From: Candidatus Methanoplasma reticulitermitis
GTDB taxonomy: Archaea; Thermoplasmatota; Thermoplasmata; Methanomassiliicoccales; Methanomethylophilaceae
Reading direction: 5' to 3'
Assembly: GCA_031287135.1 (NCBI GenBank)
Contig: JAITTK010000105.1
Coordinates: 1-42,033, forward strand
DNA length: 42,033 nt
A program made the translations under genes and the position numbers. Position 1 is the stretch's first letter. Every line of letters begins with the position of its first letter. This document shows positions 38,001 through 42,033 of this stretch, one piece after another. Below the pieces are notes generated by a model. It saw only the letters and a program-made list of their open reading frames with translations, ran no database searches and was not told where the DNA came from.

Positions 38001-38253
38001 TGAAGAAATAGCCGGCGCGCTGAGGTATGTTCTCGAACTGAACCGTATATTCCTCATGCAGCCCGCGACTGTAGGACGGCTGGGCTCCCGGCCATGTTCC
38101 GCCGTTTGCATCGTAGATTATGTTTCCACTCGGTTCGGCGGAGGAATATTCTCCGCCGAAGTTGATCGCAGTAAATGGAACCGCTATCATAAGCAATATA
38201 GCTATAGCTACAAATGCTGATTTGCGCCCATCGTCCTCTAATCTAATATTCAT
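29092..38253 (-). CDS. Giant surface protein with beta-helix and InlB-type repeats
   Basis: 3053 aa. The signal peptide (about 11-32) shares 'GR-[KA]-SA' and 'M-x-AVPFT' with the giant ORF at 12952. A Listeria-Bacteroides repeat follows ('IIYDANGGTWPG', 'GYFFTGWSL', 'LTLYACW'), then a glycine-rich solenoid with nine or so 'G-x-GIGGGG' turns (about 245-590). The remaining about 2000 residues are some twenty divergent InlB repeats of 70-85 aa with a 'F-x-x-W-T/S-G-D-L' core and 'DKTVxAxF' end. One transmembrane helix lies near 2945-2970 ('LMFIILMIAVLSILLIGLLMILLASL'). Unlike the first giant, an 80-residue cytoplasmic tail follows ('VVKIDSDNATIIGKKKARA'). Probably an anchored adhesin. ATG 38253 with GGTGAT upstream. 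Confidence 0.9.
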   Translation of the reverse strand: MNIRLEDDGRKSAFVAIAILLMIAVPFTAINFGGEYSSAEPSGNIIYDANGGTWPGAQPSYSRGLHEEYTVQFENIPQRAGYFFTGWSLTSGNTPDFESEIGNWDSRTLTVDSASLTLYACWKQYDRKITLSNQSSISTTSIGSGDAGKYILIEGGGNNNRIQIDVGSGKVHVLVQDLRANNSSNGSVFDIRNGNVVMQYAGSNDFIENSNHNAVIHVSGGASLILQGQGNSALTIQKTSTADHSGGAGIGGNGNDGGAPGKNNGLDAGNIQVESGVLTISMRSSVGGGTCYSGIGGGGSTFGYAGDAKGVYMYGGTTTITIAGQYVNSSGIGGGASRNGTAGDGNVFIKGGNININLSSNTADNEEITGSGMGGGGSWDGRGGKGNVTIDGGIVDISVITTDRTPASGIGGGGSYNGSNGGDGNVAINGGTVKIQMGDISRGYLLGIYGAGIGGGGIEGNGTAGEGVVTITGGDVSVSKKHSNTNNGKSSGAGIGGGGSGESGSSNPNTGQVTISGGNVYVDMTARSGDQFTGAGIGGGGYGHSANSNKGAAGTVTVTGGTVTVNRAGSAGQDIGGGGNITNSATVDGGSIRLTGSDGGTLSSPKDSKGNALYKTTVPDTGDSASVFVKRAAASGWLKNGSPYYSDFGITSSHKLGAAAKDTKLYLYLPAAQASDPNGISVETDGKTGFVNYYTSSGNSGTVTAVRGNDPAIPNGTTVSGGYSRYYRIIYKLAQGIDRTHDIVHYSDSASFFSQEFTSDSSHTLQGTLRYLYMYKSNGTTDTWYPLSENKPYTYALVPAYDPDNPDWDSTRRTSPFSMTAPVTGKLVIAVGSSETATLSFHDPVSGHNNSVKTLHAGIGYLVNLNEPTASWGWSTVFQDYQLIGWQDSQGKRYFLEDPLVLRETSETLTALWGAVLELDINDSGGGDLQYNIENGPWTDYGGRVMVDLGKKVGVKITATSGYQFLHWSDGTRGYISDTITDIVLNHNTEYKAYVSSDAVRLHLSFAGAGKTAVSAVYSASERVNISPEFSSDQVLLFDKNTTLALTAAATGTNNKFSYWQGDWDGDTVSTFNPLGFNATLDNTYVKAVFTTGAGVGLTIVSDPAAAGTFEFRVSTDGGSTYSGYGPVSLVSGTGIIWTDPTTYVDYTANAESGYVFSRWTTDYDLKGPGVTGSGEPTVTGTVMDTDKESVAHFLANGDYVSLALSARMATSPGVHVPSNIYYEIPGEGKAWTSMNSTLHLPRSSTTYDVGFTHCDSPSGFIFDHWNGSEILGGPTTDTVVMPIGVNTAPVLTAYYYSSSQWLTVEFDAVYIEGGSEKPMLGEVIQYSYDGNTYRVAHGESDAMPPNRNITITTLPSGGYSFSRWVTDDQNIGNTNSGTITLNVSVLSQTVHIKAIFVPHNAETVVNLQTDEWDGTNYSGIPGAVFKYTIGSEVGYATGMLILPSGTSVSMEVHSGIPSTHSFSTWMGLVNGNSTAAWIGSLPSESHDLTAVFVLTANSVTVYVKSYDDSTGGTVPGASYEYKINGRPFAGMAADIVTAAGDSATVRLVAAPGSYVFSRWTGAASGLDKEGVTVHTGISPDYTVNAWFVPLSGAVYLSLGTLGDGSGDIDVLIDGAVFRTGAPSSNRAVIPIAAGKDVEFIAVPKSPSDAFIWWTGSLSGQTNPETLANIISDKTVDAEFTASGTYTVTSAVSGSGTVQFYQNSIWQAFPSGGTLTVQRDSDLDVKAVPDPGSSFVAWSGDLIGNGPQHTLGVYSDKSITAWFHATADVRILTVDKNGGNVNVGVGTIPAFDYGTLPVNVPNGSQVVLTASKAGSNFSYWEGTVNSSANPLTIGSFGRDHTEKAVFTDLGHGKILTVNDNGGSVTLTVGAITFDYLNPIYIATGTSVILESSASPTGARFSYWSGGISSAANPAPALTVDSDKTVSANYTGSDRGKTLTVSVTGSGTVDITVNGTTFLYPGTPVNIATNSVMSLEAIPSVLPVGNVFIWWSGDLSGHVNPQSLTADDDKTVAALFSDSTYAVTTTASGNGSGKVQFYQNSVWQDFPAGPITVPNGCVLSLTAVATTGEFIRWTGALSGQTNPETLTVDTDKTVNAEFTQSSTYTLNLSATNGGTVEYMDWNSGNVWTVFPAGGMTVPAGQQVEVKTSNGTAGYLFIWWAGTSGDLVSFSSAVSATATITVNHNVTASAVFEFNDGPGGSPDTAYMLNAEYGGTGSGKAQYQYGGVWYDVPSGGKWIPENHVLNIRAVAVTGVFYRWTGDLTSFNAGETVTIDSDKTVKAWFYNGGDLVFITVERDGNGKVEYVFDGSTYEFVYGTATEIPRGNLSITATASSGNSFIWWTGDLTTLNANESLNVNGNKSIKAWFFADGDIAQLTVQKDGTGDGTVSVQRDGAWHVLPYGAVNVPKGNLTFRAAASSGTFFAWTGDLTGTDNPKDLAIDGGEDAIVWFYSSSDFANVTVTREGNGKVEYEFGGTLMEFSYGTVTRLPKVVYDIVATSGSGSTFIWWTGDLTTLNASESLNVNGNKSIKAWFFDNSKISTLDVDMDGDGDGTVSVQRDGVWHDLPYSAVNVPNGDLMVRALAASGSSFVWWTGDLSDIVAQQNLLIDGKKSITAWFYLNGSVTSVTASTIGNGTGYIQFDHEGVWHNFPSSQLTVPNGYHLTIFAVNTQGDFVGWTGAVTGMNNPETFDVGTVPSFVTAEFHVDGYTITTIISGNGWVSPAGSVFIEKHHDQTFVITPGTGSHVIDVIVDNVSIGPMDNYVFFNVDADHMIEVKFSPPPSSGYVVTATAGPGVSVDPSGSRPVPAGSNHTVSWTAEPGYEVVGVVIDGISRPDLVAAGSYTFLSVMSNHAMVVTAAETGIYLDVTVVGGEGHVMYSQDGGQTFTRYNGRVELTPMADIVLLAVPTDGYAVERWEGSVYGTDDRVSIMDVTGSVTETLVFKAAPVNPGSDDFFGSLMFIILMIAVLSILLIGLLMILLASLSRGMVDVVKIDSDNATIIGKKKARANRPYMFSVEGEGTLAYRTGDNTVWKEPVRKDDVYEIPGDDVTDTLMIRVQ
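30544..31540 (-). repeat. Two 498-bp in-frame repeat units within giant gene
   Basis: The segment starting 'gaagaaccaggctttgatgc' occurs at 30661 and 31159, exactly 498 bases (166 codons) apart, with 48 identical bases and only five mismatches in 90. 'ccgtccctctgcacggagac' recurs at 30584 and 31082 with the same spacing. Each unit holds two InlB-like modules. This is a recent in-frame duplication or conversion. Outer limits are approximate. Confidence 0.85.
36505..37515 (-). repeat. GIGGGG solenoid repeats, second giant gene
   Basis: About nine coding repeats seen on the plus strand as 'cctccgcctat' variants, each encoding G-[AS]-G-I-G-G-G-G at the turn. It is the same architecture as 13770-15075 but with fewer turns and different strands. 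Confidence 0.85.
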
Positions 38254-38314
38254 GTCGAATCACCATCTTTAAATGAATTAATATGTAATTGATATCGAAG
38301 AATTTAAATCAGAT

Positions 38315-38328
38315 GTTATATAAATATG
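38315..38328 (-). promoter_or_regulatory. Putative TATA box for second giant gene
   Basis: On the minus strand 'catatttatataac' lies 62-75 bases before the ATG, giving a leader of about 40 nt with a 'ggtgat' ribosome binding site close to the start codon. Confidence 0.5.
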
Positions 38329-38716
38329 TATCTCGCGTACAGTCATATATGATTTTATTTATATCATAATATATAAGATGGGTATTATACATACACTATT
38401 TATTTGATTGTCGCAATGTTTATGATGAAAAGTCAAAACCGAATACTGCCATCATCCATGGAAAAATGATCACGTATGCGATTTGCCCGTTCCGCCGCGA
38501 CGGGGATCGAACAATCATGGGATTCTGCCGCACTAAACGCCGAAACGCAAGGCAATACGTATTTACGGATAAGATGGCACCCGGCATGGAAACACCGCGG
38601 GAATGCTTGATAATAGAGAATACAGGGGCCGATAACGGCGTACCTGGGCGGACATGAACATCAATGGGACGTATGCGACCCGCAACGTTCCCACTCAAAT
38701 CCGGGAAGACCGTTAA
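38329..38716. other. AT-rich intergenic region at island border
   Basis: 38329-38420 is extremely AT-rich with several TATA-like motifs and a TATGAT/ATCATA inverted repeat (38348-38353 with 38363-38368). 38421-38716 holds only unconvincing ORFs (92 aa minus, 63 aa plus). On the minus strand, 38512-38492 reads 'gttcgatccccgtcgcggcgg', resembling the T-loop to acceptor end of a tRNA. The 5' half of the T stem is missing, so it is not a functional tRNA and could at most be an attachment-site relic. Confidence 0.4.
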
Positions 38717-40468
38717 TCATTGAAGTTCTTTTTTCAATTGTTCGAGAATCAGACGTTCACGTGCTTCCAGAAAATTCGGAAAGTTCTCGAATGAGATATC
38801 GACATCGGTCGGCATCAGATGACGTTGGCGATAGGCATCTCTCTCTCTCTTCTGATCCCCGGAGATCGGTTTCAAACCACTCCTTGAAATCTTTATCGCT
38901 TTTCTCAATATTCGGGATACCTTCCAAAAGTTGCAGATTGCCAATGCGGTCTCGTTTATCGATAAACTCTGCATCGTGCTCGTCCGATATGCCTTTGGAG
39001 CGTAAATGATTCTTAGTAAACCTGCTTCGCGGGAACATATGATCAACGTGGAATTTGTTGCGCATATCCGCCCACGGACAGATAACGGACAATATGACCA
39101 AGGTATCGCGGTCACCGTATTCTTTCCACAGAAGATTATTAAAATCATCTTCCGTGAACAGCAGCGTACGGTTCGTTCTTTTGAAATGCTCAGTGATCTT
39201 TTCAGCCGGGAATCCCTCCGCACCACACTGCCCGATGATGTCTCGAATAGGCTTCAGAAAACCGTCCGGCTCCAAACTGAAAACCTTTTTTAATAACGAG
39301 GATACAAACCATTTTTTGATGGCCCTCCTGTCTGCGGCTGTTGCTGCCGAGGTGTCAAAATTATTCGGTAAACCGATGGTTTTCAAATAATAGGCGATCG
39401 GGATAAACAAGTTGTTTGACGTGATGTTCTCCCGACTGAATCCGAATCCGCTGACAAGCGCGACCGCGCCGCGAATCGCTTTCATGATGTTATCCCATTC
39501 GGATTCGATCTTCAGCATATTTGTTCGATCAAAATTGTCCACCTTGAACCTGATGTCCCGCATATCGCAGAGGACGAGGCAGGCCTTCAGGATAATATCT
39601 CTGTTGATGTTGAACCCGTGCCCGATTCCGTTGATCTCGTCAACGAATCCCGTTATCTCTTCCCGCGCATCCCGATGTTCCCATTGTGCAGTTGCGAAAG
39701 AGAGCAGGAGGTCTGAATGGGAAAGGGTTGTTCCGCCGCTATTCAATCTGATGAAGATGTTCAGAACCTTGTCCAACTCGGTGTTCTGCTCCAAATAATA
39801 GCTGATGCTCCGATTGACGTGAATGACCTTGTGTAAACGGAACAACGTCTTGCTTGCCAGACTGCCCCTTTCCTTGTCCGGGTTTTGCATGATCCCGGCA
39901 TCTGAGAGGTAATCATTAACTTCGTATTGCTCCCTGAGATCAAGAATATCGCCTACACGAAACCAATGATGATCGTCATCCGCTTCCTTTGCATCACCTT
40001 CGGTCAAAAAAGCGAAATCGTATTCCGGATCTTCGCCGTCTGACTTTGACAGAAGATTCAGATAGAGTCGCTTTTTTGGGAATGCGCTCGAATCATTCCA
40101 CCGTCTGTGTGGTATCTTTGAAGCATAAGAACCTTTGAGCGCAATGTAGAGCGAGGTGAGCCGTTGTTGACCATCCAGAACAGCCATGACACCATTGTTG
40201 CCGCCGATATCTGCAGGCGGATTGTGACGTTGGTTTTTTTCGTGAAAATCGCGAATGAACTCATAGAATTTGAACTCGGACATTTTTTCTTTCGGCACCT
40301 TCCAAAAGAGAAATGAGTTAATCGGATAGTCGCGCATCAGGCTGTCGAACAGTCCGATTATCTGTTTCTGACTCCACACGAACTCGCGCTGTATCGACGG
40401 CAACAGATAGTTTTAGCGTGAATATCGTTGATTATCTCCACAATCGTTAAAGGTGTTTGGAAAGCCAT
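38717..40468 (-). pseudogene. DUF262/DUF1524 (GmrSD-like) gene with two frameshifts
   Basis: The main frame (40403-38757) has DUF262 features: 'LPSIQREFVW', 'VLDGQQRLTSLYIAL' with the D-G-Q-Q-R motif near residue 80, and 'FIRLNSGGTTLSHSDLLLS'. Near residue 452 comes the HNH-type DUF1524 motif 'HVDHMFPRSRF'. The natural start is ATG 40468 after a GGAGGAGT site and reads MAFQTPLTIVEIINDIHAK; one A missing from the A run at 40412-40415 breaks it from 'YLLPSIQREF'. Near 38842-38853 a GA repeat shifts the frame again: the true end, 'RDAYRQRHLMPTDVDISFENF' to 'LEQLKKELQ', continues to a TGA at 38717. One added A and one added GA would restore about 583 codons. Type IV restriction-like nuclease, disrupted or phase-variable. 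Confidence 0.85.
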
Positions 40469-40492
40469 TTTCGGTACTCCTCCGTAATTTCA

Positions 40493-41140
40493 TTACCCCC
40501 CAACCGGGTTTTGTACCAGTAACTCGGAAACGAGAACAAGGTCTTCCTCACTCAATGGAGTTTTATACAATCCCCTCACCTGCCACAAACCACTATCCCT
40601 TATTTCCTCTACGGGGCTATGCAAACCAAGCCACTCTGCCGACGGATGGCACTTATTGCAACTTGAAACCGTTCCGATCATTCGTACTTTAAAATATAAT
40701 CTATCTTCCTTCGCAGGTATGTTGAATAAACAAAAACTAAAGTTGCTTTGTATGTAGGATGATATTTGCTTCTCAATTTCAGCTTCGAGTTCAGAATTGA
40801 TGCGATCCGCGTAAAGTTCCTTATTCGCTCTTGCCGTGGTGTCCAACTCCCATGTTGCCAGGTATGGGTTTTCGTTTCGATTCAAAATACATCTTCCTAT
40901 GTTCTTGCGAAAGATGCTTCTGTTTTTGTTTTCTTCAAAGTGCTGATGAATCCTATTTCCAAGCTGCTTGTCACCGGTATTTGTTCCGATGAGCACTATC
41001 CTATCACCTTCATGCGCCGTCTCTCCCTTTTCAAACATGATATAAATGCCGTTGTCGGGGATCGATTTATAGCCCATACCAAAATCAAAGCGTTTGCCGC
41101 TCCGCATGAGTGTATGTAATTGCGCACACAGATCGGGCAT
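40493..41140 (-). CDS. GIY-YIG-like nuclease-fold protein
   Basis: 215 aa. The N-terminal part has the order of elements expected in a GIY-YIG domain: 'NGIYIMF' (30-36), then 'RIVLIGT' (47-53, in place of YIG) and 'LGNRIHQHF' (60-68) with the conserved arginine position. The C-terminal half is charged and helical, including 'KCHPSAEWLGLHSP', and is not recognised. It overlaps the stop of the DUF6884-like gene by one base (TAATG) and ends 24 bases before the DUF262 start, so all three form one operon. It may cut or bind nucleic acid in a defence role. The assignment is by motif only. Confidence 0.65.
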   Translation of the reverse strand: MPDLCAQLHTLMRSGKRFDFGMGYKSIPDNGIYIMFEKGETAHEGDRIVLIGTNTGDKQLGNRIHQHFEENKNRSIFRKNIGRCILNRNENPYLATWELDTTARANKELYADRINSELEAEIEKQISSYIQSNFSFCLFNIPAKEDRLYFKVRMIGTVSSCNKCHPSAEWLGLHSPVEEIRDSGLWQVRGLYKTPLSEEDLVLVSELLVQNPVGG

Positions 41141-41547
41141 TAGGCATTCTCCTTATAGAATGCCAATTGTTCACCGATTCGCATCCCCAAAAGCGGCACG
41201 TCGACATGTTGAAGATGCCCAACGAGATACTTCCTATATTTTTCGCCAGCCAAGAACACGAATTCATCATTTTGCAAATCTGTCTTTTCCGCAAGCGAAA
41301 CGAGAACCCCGTCCGCCCACTTTTTGACTTCGGCCGCAGTTTTATTGTTAAGCGTTTCGTTATACGGCTCAATACTGTCGTATTCCTCGAGTAGTCCGTA
41401 CTTTGCAGAGAGGATAAACACCCTATCCGCATTTAGTTTTTTAGCGTACCTGTACGCACCTCTGAAAAGCTGACTGATGTACATATCTTTCGCAGTCGAA
41501 GGAACGTCACGCTTTTTAGCTACGCATGAAATAAGAACGATTCGCAT
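41140..41547 (-). CDS. DUF6884-like protein, first gene of island operon
   Basis: 135 aa from ATG 41547. The track start at 41754 adds 69 residues of low-quality sequence with no domain, and 'MRIVLISCVAKKRD' is the family-like beginning. Other recognisable parts are 'DMYISQLFRGAYRYAKKL', 'VFILSAKYGLL' and 'PYNETL'. This layout (I-S-C-x-x-K-K, then S-A-K-Y-G-L-L) recalls DUF6884 and the related DUF5591/YaaA-like folds, which occur in nucleotide- and base-modification settings. The enzymatic activity is unknown. Joined by a one-base overlap to the GIY-YIG-like gene, it is probably part of a mobile defence or modification unit. Confidence 0.7.
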   Translation of the reverse strand: MRIVLISCVAKKRDVPSTAKDMYISQLFRGAYRYAKKLNADRVFILSAKYGLLEEYDSIEPYNETLNNKTAAEVKKWADGVLVSLAEKTDLQNDEFVFLAGEKYRKYLVGHLQHVDVPLLGMRIGEQLAFYKENA

Positions 41548-41704
41548 ACCATCACATCTTGTCGATGAAGTAAGCATTTGTCTAATATATGTATATATTT
41601 GAAGCACAAGTTTCCTTTTGTCTCGGCGGAAAAACAAACGCGAACACCTCCGCGATGATAAACACCCGGGTCGGGTTCGCATCCGTTCGGTATGGCGGGC
41701 CTGA

Positions 41705-41893
41705 AGGGATTCTTTAAGATTTATATCAGAAGATGGCAAGTTGCAGACAGCCAAATTAAATTTTGTAGATTACGACAGGGATTTAGCATATCAAGCAATA
41801 CAAAATAAGAACCCAATACGTCTTAAAGGTAAACTTATAGGAAATGGAAGATCAAAATGGATCGAGAATCCATTTGATTTGGAAATACTTTGA
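41705..41893 (+). pseudogene. C-terminal remnant of an unrecognised gene
   Basis: After a TGA at 41702 the frame reads 'RFISEDGKLQTAKLNFVDYD' and continues to 'RSKWIENPFDLEIL' and a TGA at 41891. The even, protein-like composition suggests it was once coding, but there is no start codon, and the sequence before it belongs to the flank of the minus-strand operon. AT-rich codon use differs from the housekeeping genes. I do not recognise the family. It is likely a gene end left by a rearrangement. Confidence 0.5.
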
Positions 41894-41896
41894 GGG

Positions 41897-42033
41897 TTAT
41901 GCGAATCGCGGATTCAAACCAGATTCTTGGCCAGAGCCGATGTATTTCTTGGTCTCGTCCACGGACTCATGACCGTACAACTCGGACAGTGTGTTACGAT
42001 AAGAGGAAACAATGGTGGAACAAGAAAGTCGAC
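41897..42033 (-). CDS. Tyrosine recombinase C-terminus, cut by window edge
   Basis: Only the last about 45 codons are in the window (TAA at 41897-41899). They read 'YRNTLSELYGHESVDETKKYIG', where G-H followed nine residues later by Y matches the 'LGHSSISTTQ-Y' end of the tyrosine recombinase catalytic domain: the second conserved His and the nucleophilic Tyr. About 15 residues after the active site complete the protein. The remainder lies outside, so it cannot be said whether the gene is intact. Its presence supports the view that 38.3-42 kb belongs to an integrated element. Confidence 0.55.
   Translation of the reverse strand, partial: RLSCSTIVSSYRNTLSELYGHESVDETKKYIGSGQESGLNPRFA

Noticed and set aside
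41905-41925. 'gcggattcaaaccag' resembling an antisense tRNA T arm near the integrase end, possible attachment site
   Set aside because: It encodes the last residues of the recombinase fragment and the match is too short and imperfect to support an attachment site.

Overview
The window comes from a methanogenic archaeon, most likely a gut-associated member of the Methanomassiliicoccales (Thermoplasmata). The evidence is archaeal-type translation genes (L7Ae, S28e, L24e, S6e, aIF5B, aIF2-gamma), a GINS replication subunit, TATA-type promoters, a methanogenesis marker protein 8 gene, and two giant repeat-rich surface proteins of the kind common in gut methanogens. The order-level placement is inference. 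It matters because many members of this order decode UAG as pyrrolysine.

Layout. 1-4.5 kb: surface glycan and membrane genes (a truncated unknown gene, a GT-C-like glycosyltransferase, a convergent VTT/DedA-like membrane protein, a flippase), then a degenerate second copy of the flippase 3' end. 5.1-8.2 kb: the archaeal cluster L7Ae-S28e-L24e-NDK-aIF5B. 8.2-11.35 kb: phosphoglucose/phosphomannose isomerase, S6e, aIF2-gamma and a PIN nuclease. 11.34-12.65 kb, minus strand: cyclophilin followed by methanogenesis marker 8. 12.95-21.35 kb: one giant surface-protein frame cut into 1165 and 1629 aa ORFs by a single in-frame TAG. 21.65-24.5 kb: a divergent, apparently arsenic-related pair, an ArsB/NhaD-type transporter and an ArsR-ArsM fusion. 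24.9-25.4 kb: a frameshifted GNAT acetyltransferase. 25.6-27.6 kb: CBS protein, metallo-beta-lactamase-fold hydrolase and convergent GINS subunit. 28.1-28.9 kb: a DUF6273 protein and a small exported-looking protein. 29.1-38.25 kb, minus strand: a second giant surface protein (3053 aa) with the same signal sequence, glycine-rich solenoid and InlB-type repeats, plus a cytoplasmic tail. 38.3-42.0 kb: an AT-richer accessory island with a minus-strand operon (DUF6884-like, GIY-YIG-like, and a GmrSD-like DUF262 gene broken by two frameshifts), a gene remnant, and the catalytic C-terminus of a tyrosine recombinase at the window edge.

The strongest unusual observation is the in-frame amber codon at 16447-16449. 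The upstream half has the signal peptide and no anchor; the downstream half has the membrane anchor and no signal peptide. The downstream sequence completes a strand motif repeated elsewhere in the protein, and none of the other genes whose stops I read ends in TAG. Read-through would give a product of about 2799 aa. A simple nonsense mutation or a sequencing error remains possible. Other notable items are a k-turn-like element next to the L7Ae ribosome binding site, an exact 498-bp in-frame repeat period in the second giant gene, a 12-C homopolymer, and a possible defence operon whose effector carries frameshifts at a GA repeat and an A run.
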